Source: Flaccisagitta enflata (lineage: Eukaryota > Chaetognatha > Sagittoidea > Aphragmophora). From it: a stretch of DNA of 64,000 nucleotides. Positions 52,901 through 59,250 of the stretch are shown here, in pieces (the first letter of the stretch is position 1; the number at the start of each line of letters is the position of its first letter). The translations under genes and the position numbers were made by a program. The stretch lies in assembly GCA_965153355.1 (NCBI GenBank), contig OZ231128.1:51522001-51586000 (forward strand). The letters are read 5' to 3'. Below the pieces are notes generated by a model. The model was not told the origin of the DNA and made no database searches. It worked only from the letters and a program-made list of their open reading frames with translations.

Positions 52901-52964
52901 ATCTAAAATTGTATCATTCTGTCTCCAGTTTCTGAAGATGCAAGGGCCGTATCGTCAGCTTTAA
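30673..52964 (+). CDS. SHOC2: SHOC2 leucine-rich repeat scaffold protein (complete, 15 exons)
   Basis: Fifteen exons (listed separately) total 1998 bases, 665 codons plus stop, with every splice phase matching. Residues 1-171 are low-complexity (His, Gly/Ser and Lys/Pro-rich); 172-654 is an unbroken leucine-rich repeat solenoid; the end is [11 protein letters not shown]. Stretches such as [56 protein letters not shown] and [13 protein letters not shown] match animal SHOC2/SUR-8 as I know it (human protein 582 aa; the longer N-tail accounts for the difference). In animals SHOC2 joins GTP-bound MRAS and the PP1 catalytic subunit to remove the inhibitory phosphate from RAF kinases at the membrane. 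I see no clear RVxF motif for PP1 binding in the N-tail. Introns hold about 20 kb, mostly repeats. Confidence 0.95.
30959..31126. mobile_element. TA-flanked mariner-like MITE (168 bp)
   Basis: Ends CTGTTGAACCCCGCTG and AAAGCGGGGTTCAACTG, flanked by TA, in SHOC2 intron 1. Same family as 28072-28244. Confidence 0.75.
31397..31573 (+). CDS. SHOC2: SHOC2 exon 2
   Basis: Pyrimidine-rich acceptor CCTTTCTCAG, donor TTTAG|GTAAG. Encodes [20 protein letters not shown] then a Gly/Ser/Thr run and [19 protein letters not shown]. Disordered by composition. The intron after it is 5.8 kb and carries two foldback elements. Confidence 0.8.
   Translation, partial: VITVIITSLWVPAAAAADPAVLPAEERLLVLRRKWSLRPGAFRRINWQISTPEQIRFL
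34769..34945 (-). CDS. Exon-like stretch inside the 4.15-kb foldback
   Basis: 59 codons between acceptor TTGTCAG and donor GTGCAG|GTAAAC, phase 0 at both ends: [20 protein letters not shown] ... [20 protein letters not shown]. No family recognised. It could be a captured host exon or a remnant of the element's own gene. Confidence 0.35.
35055..35221 (+). mobile_element. Hairpin-end dispersed repeat (AGTCGCG family)
   Basis: TTTTTAGTCGGGACACGCGACT, GGTCGGTCGGTATGTCGG run, then GTCCAACCGTCTGCGACTGG and TATCCAACCTTGA. Inserted in the spacer of the 4.15-kb foldback. Confidence 0.8.
36394..36932. mobile_element. Mariner-like palindrome, copy 1 (539 bp)
   Basis: Ends CAGTAGATCTCGTCTAGACT and mirror, flanked by TA. 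Near-full-length palindrome; the inner part CGTTTGGCCGTTGCTAGGG mirrors CCCTAGCAACCG. Shares its inner arms with 53286-53886. In SHOC2 intron 2. Confidence 0.8.
36516..36529. promoter_or_regulatory. X-box-like motif (RFX type)
   Basis: GTTGCCATGGAAAC fits the RFX X-box pattern RYYNYYATRRNRAC at all positions. It lies inside a mobile palindrome, with a weaker mirror at about 36793. No evidence that it is used. Confidence 0.3.
37364..37486 (+). CDS. SHOC2: SHOC2 exon 3
   Basis: Acceptor CCCCAG|GT, donor CGCCAG|GTAATG. Encodes [20 protein letters not shown] and [15 protein letters not shown]: Ser-rich, basic, disordered. The RSSRSQS stretch is a plausible phosphorylation site; inference only. 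Confidence 0.8.
37655..37809 (+). CDS. SHOC2: SHOC2 exon 4
   Basis: Acceptor TTGCAG|TT, donor CTG|GTCTGT. Encodes [20 protein letters not shown] then [20 protein letters not shown] and [10 protein letters not shown]. The Lys-rich end resembles the basic stretch before the repeats in animal SHOC2. Confidence 0.85.
39738..39835. mobile_element. Small TA-flanked MITE (98 bp)
   Basis: Ends CAGTCGTGCCA and TGGCACGACTG, flanked by TA. Tc1/mariner-like ends. Confidence 0.75.
39885..40054 (-). mobile_element. Hairpin-end dispersed repeat (AGTCGCG family)
   Basis: Minus strand: TTTTTAGTCGCGTGCTAAGC GACT hairpin, then a TCCGTCGGTCCGTCGGTC run. The far end is diverged. Confidence 0.65.
40803..40985 (+). 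CDS. SHOC2: SHOC2 exon 5 (repeats begin)
   Basis: 61 codons: [20 protein letters not shown] and the first leucine-rich repeats to SCLSNLR. Donor AGG|GTATTC; a dispersed hairpin-end repeat starts only 28 bases into the intron. Confidence 0.95.
41013..41200 (-). mobile_element. Hairpin-end dispersed repeat (AGTCGCG family)
   Basis: Minus strand: GTCGCGTGCTACGCGACT hairpin, GGTCGGTGGGTTGGTCGG run, CCGTGTATCCGGCCTTGTTT end. Starts 28 bp after the exon 5 donor of SHOC2. Confidence 0.85.
41325..41425. repeat. GAAT tandem repeat
   Basis: Imperfect GAATGAAT units in SHOC2 intron 5. Confidence 0.8.
41477..41677 (+). CDS. SHOC2: SHOC2 exon 6
   Basis: 67 codons from [16 protein letters not shown] to [11 protein letters not shown]. 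Contains [19 protein letters not shown] and [11 protein letters not shown]. In this repeat the family usually has '[13 protein letters not shown]'; here a Gly-Thr insertion is seen ([11 protein letters not shown]). Confidence 0.95.
41881..42038 (-). mobile_element. Hairpin-end dispersed repeat (AGTCGCG family)
   Basis: Minus strand: TTTTTAGTCGCGGACCTG..., GGTCGGTAGGTCC run, CTGGCCTTGTTT end. In SHOC2 intron 6. Confidence 0.75.
42080..42500. repeat. Degenerate TTTTTAGCAAC / GCTAAAAAGTT tract
   Basis: Many 10-12-bp units of TTTTTAGCAA on one half and the mirror GCTAAAAAG on the other, so the tract is roughly self-complementary. Confidence 0.7.
42510..43224 (-). mobile_element. Hairpin-end dispersed repeat split by a palindrome
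   Basis: GACGGACGGACTAATGGATG ... CAAATCTCTTATA (to 42583) continues at 43204 as GAGTAGCGTGTCCGTAACTA. Palindrome copy 2 sits between, with TATA duplicated. Confidence 0.7.
42584..43199. mobile_element. CACTG palindromic foldback, copy 2 (616 bp)
   Basis: Ends CACTGTGCTTTC and its mirror GGAAGCACAGTG; TATA at 42580-42583 and 43200-43203. Centre GAGCCACCGTTACTTTTTTG TAACGGTG. In SHOC2 intron 6. Confidence 0.9.
43310..43645. repeat. 19-bp minisatellite (GTTTGCGTGTTTTTGTTTT)
   Basis: About 17 units. G/T on one strand, A/C on the other; all three plus frames stay open ([11 protein letters not shown]), which is an artefact of the unit. Confidence 0.9.
43775..43985. mobile_element. Structured GC-hairpin element, copy D (truncated)
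   Basis: Core units GGCCTCAAGGTTGGAATTTG, poly-G, TACGAAGAAGGAGAAGGAG, then GGTCATCGACCCCTTCGGGG and CGCTGCCC. The opposite hairpin end is missing. Confidence 0.7.
44251..44424 (+). CDS. SHOC2: SHOC2 exon 7
   Basis: 58 codons from [20 protein letters not shown] to [11 protein letters not shown], phase 0 at both ends. Retains RENKI and LQHNEL motifs typical of SHOC2. Confidence 0.95.
44425..45163. other. SHOC2 intron 7, proximal part: no feature
   Basis: AT-rich intronic DNA, no gene or repeat recognised; a few loose repeats of TGTCCTTA (44650-44960). Confidence 0.5.
45164..45776 (-). mobile_element. Structured GC-hairpin element, copy E
   Basis: Left end GGGCAGCGGTCCTGAAGG; core about 18 units of ~21 bp (CTCAAATCCCAGCCTCAAGG); right end AGGGCCGCTGCCCTGC, hairpin, GTAACGCTGACC and TTGCCCTTGGGTAACCTGTT, matching the outer block of copy A. 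A decayed outer block also lies at about 45885-45940. Confidence 0.8.
46198..47292 (-). mobile_element. Structured GC-hairpin element, copy F, hosting a palindrome
   Basis: Left end GGGCAGTGGCCCCAAAGG; core GGCCCAAATCCCAACCTTGA; palindrome copy 3 inserted at 46463-47079; right end GGTCATCAACCCTTTCGGGG then GCTGACCATCTAACGCTTTT. Ends like copy G. A partial outer block (GGGTATCGGGTACCGCTGAC) follows at 47410-47490. Confidence 0.8.
46463..47079. mobile_element. CACTG palindromic foldback, copy 3 (617 bp)
   Basis: Ends CACTGCTTTCTGACAGAAG and mirror; GGCT at 46459-46462 and 47080-47083. Centre GCCACCGCTGTATTTTTGTA ACGGTGGC. Confidence 0.9.
47647..47796 (+). CDS. SHOC2: SHOC2 exon 8
   Basis: 50 codons from [20 protein letters not shown] to [11 protein letters not shown]. 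Exact two-repeat module, phase 0 at both ends. Confidence 0.95.
47969..48058 (+). CDS. SHOC2: SHOC2 exon 9
   Basis: 30 codons, [20 protein letters not shown] then [10 protein letters not shown]; the 'YP.GGPSQ' turn is a SHOC2 hallmark within the repeat array. Confidence 0.95.
48182..48311 (+). CDS. SHOC2: SHOC2 exon 10
   Basis: 43 codons plus one base, [20 protein letters not shown] ... [13 protein letters not shown]. The intron downstream carries the 24-bp minisatellite. Confidence 0.95.
48407..48905. repeat. 24-bp minisatellite in SHOC2 intron 10
   Basis: About 20 units of TTGGATGGTTATTTGGTCAG CATG. Because the unit is 24 bp without stops, three plus frames and one minus frame are open for 140-211 codons. 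These are not genes: the array lies between SHOC2 exons 10 and 11, which splice across it in phase. Confidence 0.95.
48969..49063 (+). CDS. SHOC2: SHOC2 exon 11
   Basis: Completes the Asp codon opened by exon 10; [20 protein letters not shown] then [11 protein letters not shown]. Donor GAG|GTGAGT. Confidence 0.95.
49197..49314 (+). CDS. SHOC2: SHOC2 exon 12
   Basis: [19 protein letters not shown] and [15 protein letters not shown]; ends one base into the Gly codon completed by exon 13. Confidence 0.95.
49497..49634 (+). CDS. SHOC2: SHOC2 exon 13
   Basis: [20 protein letters not shown] ... [15 protein letters not shown]. Ends in phase 1, like exon 12. Confidence 0.95.
49860..50029 (+). CDS. 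SHOC2: SHOC2 exon 14
   Basis: 170 bases: [20 protein letters not shown] and [20 protein letters not shown], closing the solenoid. Because 170 is not a multiple of three, skipping it would change the frame of exon 15. Confidence 0.95.
50030..52240. other. SHOC2 intron 14, proximal part
   Basis: A possible alternative exon starts at 50101 (acceptor [27 protein letters not shown]). An open frame at 50816-50956 encodes a hydrophobic [20 protein letters not shown] run; neither is supported further. Poly-C/poly-G runs at 51069-51081 and 51325-51336. Otherwise AT-rich. Confidence 0.4.
52245..52400 (-). mobile_element. Hairpin-end dispersed repeat, diverged
   Basis: GACCGACCAACCGTCTGACC run (52339-52376) and a CACTCGTCACTTGCGGCGGG block. 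A fragment of another copy lies at 51883-51932 (CAGTCGCGTGAATGCGACTC hairpin, then GGTCGGTCCGTC). Confidence 0.45.
52510..52724 (-). mobile_element. Hairpin-end dispersed repeat
   Basis: Minus strand: TAGTTGCGGACACGCAAGT hairpin, GTCCGTCCGTTGGTCAG run, and GTTGCGGACGGATGGGCAGG near the other end (AATATCGTTGCGGACGG also begins the copy at 63967). Confidence 0.65.
52819..52900. repeat. CT microsatellite before SHOC2 exon 15
   Basis: (CT)n ending about 28 bp before the acceptor; it could serve as an extended pyrimidine tract. Confidence 0.95.
52929..52964 (+). CDS. SHOC2: SHOC2 exon 15, coding part
   Basis: Acceptor TGTCTCCAG, then [11 protein letters not shown] and [12 protein letters not shown] is the conserved end of animal SHOC2. 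The exon probably continues to a donor at 53032|GTATC, and its second frame is open throughout. Confidence 0.9.
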   Translation, partial: FLKMQGPYRQL

Positions 52965-53285
52965 ACGCGATTCCAAAAATACCCAGAACTCATTCGTTGA
53001 CACCACCACCGTCTGGTTTTACTCAAATTCAGGTATCAAATGAGCCTTAAATAGTAATTAAACACTACATCAGTCATAGCCTTACCATTGTCAGTATTTT
53101 TCTATATTGTTGTTTGGTAAATTCAATCGCTCAGTTAGAGGTCTTACTGGCCACAAGGTAGCTTTGTTTATCTACCCCATTCAGTGAATCACTCATAAAC
53201 CAATTCTTCCGCTCAGCATTCAATCTTTTATCAATGTCATGAAACGCATATCACAATAGAAGTTTGCTACATAAATTTTTTGGTA

Positions 53286-53886
53286 CAGTGGGGTTCGTGG
53301 AATAACAGCCTAAACTGGAGGAAGGTATTTAAGTTTCCTCATTTTATTTGACAAACTTGATATTTGAAATAAAAGTTGTTCACTCAATGCTTTTGTCCCT
53401 GAGTTTTTTGGTTGCTACGGAAAAAAAATATTTTTTCAAACATTTATAACTGCTAAAATATCACTATTTTGAGAAATATTATCAGGGAACATTGCTCAAA
53501 ATTGAATTTGCTACTACTTACCCACAGTATGTTCTGTAAAAATATTGCTCGTTTGGCCGTTGCTAGGGGGCATCACGCCTAGCAACCGCTAAATGATACT
53601 CTCTAACAACGACTAAATGAGCAATATTCTTACGGAACATACGGCGAGAAAGTTGTGGCAAATTTAATTCAGAGCAATGTTCCTTGATAATATTTGACAA
53701 AATATTGATATTCTAGTTGTTATAAATGTTCAATAAAAATAATTTTGGTTTCCATAGCAATGGAAAAACTCAGGGACAAAAGCATTAAGTGAACAACTTA
53801 TATTTCAAATATCAAGTTTTTCAAATGAAATTAAGACACTTAAATACCTTCCTCCAGTTTAGGCTGTTATTCCACGAACCCCACTG
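53286..53886. mobile_element. Mariner-like palindrome, copy 2 (601 bp)
   Basis: Ends CAGTGGGGTTCGTGGAATAA and mirror, flanked by TA. Inner arms share ACAGTATGTTCTGTAA and GGCCGTTGCTAGGGG with 36394-36932, while the outer arms differ. Lies just past SHOC2 exon 15. Confidence 0.8.
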
Positions 53887-53979
53887 TAAACCAATTGGAA
53901 AATTGAGTTTTTGAAGAGGATGATCTAGATTTTTGATCTCCTATTTTTACTCCTTTTTCAATGTTGAATTTGTGCTCAG

Positions 53980-54075
53980 TATCAAGCGCGTGAATATCAG
54001 GAATTTCAGCTGACCTCTATCTCTGGCGTCCCTTACCAATACCAAACGCCGCTGCTTCCACTCACGCGTGTTGCT
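53980..54075 (+). CDS. Possible alternative 3' exon of SHOC2 (exon 16)
   Basis: Acceptor GTGCTCAG; the frame YQAREYQEFQLTSISGVPYQ ... TPLLPLTR is open in the phase left by the second frame of exon 15. The donor could be at 54069|GTTGCT or 54075|GTACAT. It may be 3' UTR if only the standard frame is used. Confidence 0.35.
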
Positions 54076-54202
54076 GTACATACATTCACTTTTTCACTCC
54101 CTGTAATTCATTCATTTTGTATGCATCTTTAATTCAAGTCAGTCTCATACTGATAACATTGATTCTCATCAGGCTAAATTTTCGTCTCTTTTTTTCTTCT
54201 AG

Positions 54203-54406
54203 CGTCGAGATTTTGAAACTGCGTTGTCATCGTCGTCCTCTGCTTCCGATCTCGATAACGTGGCCGAGTCACCATCAGGAGGAGGAGGAGGAGGAGGAGG
54301 AGGAGGAGGAGATGGTCGTCGTCGTCGTGTGTCTCTTGATCGTGATTCGGCGCGTCACCTGCTTAGATCCGTTGTCACTTTTTGCCCACCACACCCGCAG
54401 CGTTAA
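54203..54406 (+). CDS. Possible alternative 3' exon of SHOC2 (exon 17)
   Basis: Acceptor TTTCTTCTAG; RRDFETALSSSSSASDLDNV then a Gly-11 run (GGA units), GDGRRRRVSLDRDSARHLL and a TAA at 54404. Residue use looks coding. AATAAA signals follow at 54764 and beyond. Either an alternative C-terminus or untranslated. Confidence 0.35.
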   Translation, partial: RRDFETALSSSSSASDLDNVAESPSGGGGGGGGGGGDGRRRRVSLDRDSARHLLRSVVTFCPPHPQR

Positions 54407-54763
54407 AGCGAAATGATTTGTTACTCACTGTTGTTACTTCTTCGTTGTCGCGTGACGCTTTCGTGTGTCAAGCGAAAACGTGGCAAAACTACATCAATTT
54501 TCCCTTGCTCCCCGCCTCGCTTCTGCCCCATCTTTCTGCTATCTACCGTCTTGATAATAAGTGTATCAACAAATCAAAAATTGATTCATTTAGAGTACAA
54601 AAGAAGATTGAATGTATTTGATATTAGTTGAATTGAGAAGGTAAAGGGCAAGCTTTGTTTCATTTTCTCATTTTTAAAGTGGCGGTACTTCGGACCAAAT
54701 GGATAGGTGGATACAGTCTCTCTTGTTTACGATTAAAAAATGAGTTTTTAGTTTATTTATGAG

Positions 54764-54769
54764 AATAAA
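54764..54769 (+). terminator. Candidate polyadenylation signal for SHOC2
   Basis: AATAAA 358 bp after the stop of possible exon 17; further candidates at about 54809, 54882 and 54987. Confidence 0.3.
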
Positions 54770-55107
54770 AGTCTAAGTTTTACTATAAGCATACTAATTC
54801 TTTATAAAATAAATATTTTCCGTTTGTTGATTTATCAATTTGTCGATTTGTCGATATATCTTTAAGTCGGGGTGCAAATAAAGGTAAAATTTCGGTTTCA
54901 GTCTCATTTGATAACTATATTGATAGTTATTTTTGTCATTTTTTTTATGAAATTTGTAATTTTGTAGTTAAGTATTACTCTATTAATAAAAGGAACAGTA
55001 GTATGATAAAGGCAATGTTTTGTTTCATTGTCAAAGACAAAAACGAATCACTGGAAATAATAAATTTCTTAAAAACAAGAGAGCAAAAATTTAAAACCTG
55101 CGAAGGG

Positions 55108-55249
55108 AAAATTCTAAGACTTGAACAAACTCAACAATTTTGCATTTCTAAGAACATGGCCCTCATCTTATATGTTCTTAGAATGAGGCCATGTTTTTGA
55201 AAATGCAAAATTTTGCATTTTAAGAGAGTCTTAGAATTTTCCCTAAGAC
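55108..55249. repeat. 142-bp palindrome
   Basis: GGGAAAATTCTAAGACT pairs with AGTCTTAGAATTTTCCC; inner TTTGCATTTCTAAGAACATG has a mirror. Likely a small MITE. Confidence 0.65.
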
Positions 55250-55539
55250 AAGTCAAGTTGCAAAATTAGATTTTCTTCAAATTTCCTTCTTTTTTCTCCC
55301 CTTTTTACTTGCTCAGCACTCTCTTTTCATCTACAAATGATTTTCTATGCAAAACTAAAAACAATATAACATAACAATTGTATTCTTTGATGAAAAAAAT
55401 CTAAATTAGTGAGATTTAGAATATTGAAAAAAATTGTTTTGACTCTTCTAATTTGATCTTCGTTTGCACTTCGACTTAAGCAGGATGATACCTTACCATT
55501 TTCTTCCACCACCTGTTCCGTTACTATCTCCACTTCTGC

Positions 55540-56095
55540 CTTCATCTGAACTGCCCCGTTCGGGTGTGTCAATATATAAAGGGTATTTTTATCAGCTCAT
55601 CATCATCAGGGAGTGTGATGACACTAATTATAAGACACTTACCATTTTTATTTTTTTCAATTTCAATCATCTTCCGTTTTTTTGGCGCGAGCAAAGATTG
55701 TCAAAAATATATATACTTTTAGCGACTCTACCCAGTTTTGTTGAAAATGAGACTGATATATCTTTCAAAAAATTATGTTTTTTTTTGTCATTATTTCTTC
55801 TTATGAAAAGTAAAATATTTTGACCAATTCTTTTTAGATTAAAGAATAAGATAAGAAATGGGTTCTGATTTTTATTCTTATGATCAAGAATCCCAGTGCA
55901 AAACCAGCTGTATTACAATATACAAATTAGGGGCTAAATGGAGATTTGAAAAAAACGGAAGATGAATGAAATTAAAAAAAACAAAAATGGTAAGTACCTT
56001 AGAATTAGTGTCCCAACACTCCTTGATGATGACGATCTGATCAAAAAAGTTTTTTAAATTTTGACACACCCGACTGCCCCGTCACCTCGTTTTGT
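55540..56095. repeat. Inverted duplication (two ~145-bp arms)
   Basis: 55545-55685 and about 55950-56092 are inverted copies around a 265-bp spacer. Each arm contains a short exon-like stretch (IVIIKECWDTNSK with acceptor GATCAG and donor AAG|GTACTT on the minus strand; LIIIRECDDTNYK on plus). A minus-strand stretch THPNGAVQMKAEVEIVTEQV at 55495-55557 is followed by donor GGTAAGG. Perhaps pieces of a broken gene. Confidence 0.45.
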
Positions 56096-56099
56096 TCCC

Positions 56100-58750
56100 C
56101 AGCATTTGTTATTCTATCTTTTTGTGCTTTAACCTTTTTTTAATATTTAGGATATGACCTACAGTTGAATGAATAATATTCCCATTTTGTCGTCGGCAAA
56201 TTGACGCATATATCTTTTCCTTATTTTTGTTTTAAGGAAAAAGAATATACTTTATTTCTGTTTGCTTAACTGTGATTTTGCTAGTTCGATATAACGAATG
56301 CCCTTCGTTTTGCTACGTTTTCTTTTCTTGCCACTTTCTCTTGGTTCATTATGTATGATAAGTCGTTCGCGGAAATTTGACCAAGCTTCATCATCATTAT
56401 GATCAAGCGAGATTTTGTGAAAATAAGGCGTCATGATTGTTGAGATCTTTACAGGGTTGTCTACAGTAGCATATTAACCCTCCCCCTCTTACATTCAGGG
56501 GGAGGAAGGGGTCATAAAATCAAAGAGTTTACAAAGTAGGGGATAAAGAAAGGGAGGCAAAAAAACGAAGCTTTTTAAACTTTTCATAGTATTAAATGAA
56601 AACATTTTACTGGTAAAACATCGATGAACTATTTGTACTTATAATTTACAATATCAAGGCTATTTTGGGGCGAAAATCCAATAATCTTTTTTCTCCCTGG
56701 AAAAAGATGCAAGGGACCAGGGAGGGAAGAAATCAAAATCCTTGCTCCATTCTAATGACAGGCCTTTTTTAGAGCAAGTTATTTAGCTAAGTGAACTGGA
56801 TTAACACAATGACCAATGTTTTCAGTCGATCAAATGACGATTTTTCTCATGTGGTGAACCACGCAATTATCTGCTCTTTGACGTTCGTCTTATACGAACT
56901 TTGGTTTGTCTTGTTGGTATCAACAGCCTTATTATCTATATTTTTTGTCCGTGGCCCCTTTGTTTGAATGATTATGAGTGAATGAGAAGTGAATTCCATA
57001 TTCTAGGTTGAGTATTTGGAATTCTGGGTTTGAGAATCAGATCAGTTCTTCTACATCTCGGTACGCAGTTGAGTAATTTTGGGGAAATAAGCGATTCTGG
57101 GCCGCCTCCAATCAGGAAATGGCCTGTTTCCAACTAAAGTTCTGTTTCTAAGGAACGACCAACAGACGCATGTGCCGATCCTATGACGTTTTCACAAAAA
57201 GCGCCCATGAGGGACTCTTGCAGGCAAGAAGGCATAATAAAGCGACCTTCCAAGGGTTCCTCTCGGCCGTGGGTATCGCGTTCGAATTCATTACCCCCTT
57301 TTCCGACTATCTTACCAGACTCATTTCCCTGCACAGCCTGAAGATCCAGCTTCATGCTTCAGACCTCCCAACTATAGAGATGACGCATGTTGACATTACT
57401 CGGAATAGAATTAGTGCAAATGAGTGAATACATATATTTTGTTTAATCGTTGTTAAGGTGGATATAAATGCGGTCGCTGAAGTGCCCTTTCATGGCAATG
57501 ATGATATATGATATTCGATCATCTTGGAATGTCTTTTTTCTTTTACACACCTTGTGATTATTATTATTTTTTTTTGTGCTAGCACGGCGCCTTGTTGTAG
57601 AAGATATCTTTCTCATTTGTTTCCTCTTCTTTCTATCTCTTTCTCTGTTCCCTCTCTTGATCTTCGTCTTTTTTATATCCCTGATCTGTCATTTGGCTTC
57701 AATTATATATTTACTCATATGCGTTCCATAGGCTATTGTCTGTTTTGTGTTGTCGTGATGAAAACTATTTCTGTCAGTCTAAGAACGTGAGGTATATTGG
57801 ATTTAGTAGGTATTTTTCACTACTATCTTGAAGGGAAGAACCGTTGGGTTTTATTCTCAGGTTGAACTCCTTGAATTTCTTATGACTTAAAGTCGGGACT
57901 TTGTTCATTCTTCTTCAATCAGGAGTTTTTTGCGTAAAATTCACTGAAATCCAAGATTAGGCCATGGCGTAGGGTAGGGGAACTAATATGTGACATTCAT
58001 TCACGCAGAGGTGTAGCGCAAGTAAAAGAAAAAAAAGGGCAGTAGGCAATCAACTAATAAAAGCAGGTGCAGCGTTCACGCTCAGTGCATGTGAACTGCT
58101 AAGAAATGCTTGAGCATTGCTCAAGACTTAACAAGAATAAAGCGATGCTCAAGAATAAAGCAATGCTCAAGCACTGATCGTTAACATGCTCCTAGTCCTT
58201 TTCTTTTTTCTTTTTTGATGAAGATTTCATTGTCATGATGCCCATTGCATAAGGCCGGTCTTTAGTTATACTTTCGAAAGTCTGAAGCCCAGCGATTTGA
58301 TGGCCCCTATGTATCGAAGTGATGACGGTCCTGCTGACAAAACTTTTGTTCCGCTAGTATCATTAACAGTAAAGACGAAAAATTGATGAATATGTGGTGT
58401 TCCTTTATTTGTATTTATATAGTCCCCTTAGTTTGCAATCAGTTAATTAAGCTCAAGCAGACCAGCGTGAGGAATGTAATTAACGGACATTGACATCTAT
58501 CTATGTGGTTTGTCGAAACAAATTTCGGCTCTAGTGAAGCTGACTCTAGAAATTGGTTTGTCTGCCTTACTAGATGATCAGCTAGTCAGTTGTTAAGAAC
58601 TGAAGAATGTCTGACAACGTGGCCTTCAAATTGTTTTTAAAATGATAAGTAGGTTGCCTGTGAGAAGCAACGACGCAAAATCCGATCAAAATCAGCAAAT
58701 TTGACTGATCGACAGTCGGACCAATCAAAAAGTAGCCATTTTGGTCTACA
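56100..58750. other. No sure gene
   Basis: AT-rich. At 57170-57427 a plus-strand ORF (MCRSYDVFTKSAHEGLLQAR ... EFITPFSDYLTRLISLHSL) has even composition and might be an exon, unsupported. 58086-58180 has repeated, self-complementary TGCTTGAGCATTGCTCAAG units. Confidence 0.45.
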
Positions 58751-58759
58751 AGCAACGTG

Positions 58760-58960
58760 GCATTGCAATATCGTCGCGGACTGGGGAATTCAACCCATCC
58801 ACAAACACACAGAAGCAAACATGCACTCACAAAATCACAACAGCATCTTTAATGAATGTTTTAACCTGAGTGTGATGGACCAACAAACCAGCGCAGAGGA
58901 CTGACTCTCGGACCAGCGGACCGTCAAATTGCAAAGCCTTTTTTTGGGTTACGAGTCCAT
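58760..58960. mobile_element. Diverged hairpin-end repeat fragments
   Basis: ATCGTCGCGGACTGGGGAATTC and later GACCAACAAACCAGCGCAG recall the dispersed family without its clean hairpin. A further fragment lies in the hydrolase intron at 59280-59500 (TGTGTCCGGCCTTGATT). Confidence 0.35.
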
Positions 58961-58965
58961 TGAGC

Positions 58966-59250
58966 TTAAAAAACTGGGGATTCGATCCATTTAACGAACT
59001 TCTCAGCGACCTTCGTATTGTTAAAGGGTGATCCTGGCATGCCGCAATGGTCGGCGTTTTTGTCCACAACAAGGCTGTCGCATCCTTTGTCTTTGAGTCG
59101 CGCGTTGTCGTAGAGCCGTTGGCCGCGCCAGGCGGGAATGATTGTGTCTTTGCCGCCGATGTAAAAGAACAAACAGCCGCGGAAGTTGGCTAATTGGGTG
59201 TAGGTGTCGAATCGATAATGTATCGCCGACGCCACCGCCCATCCTGTCAA
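58966..59250 (-). CDS. Hydrolase exon 4 (Asp and His, stop)
   Basis: LTGWAVASAIHYRFDTYTQL, then FFYIGGKDTIIPAWRGQRLY, NADHCGMPGSPF and WIESPVF before TAA. A minus-strand AATAAA lies at 58404-58409. Confidence 0.9.
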   Translation of the reverse strand: MTGWAVASAIHYRFDTYTQLANFRGCLFFYIGGKDTIIPAWRGQRLYDNARLKDKGCDSLVVDKNADHCGMPGSPFNNTKVAEKFVKWIESPVF

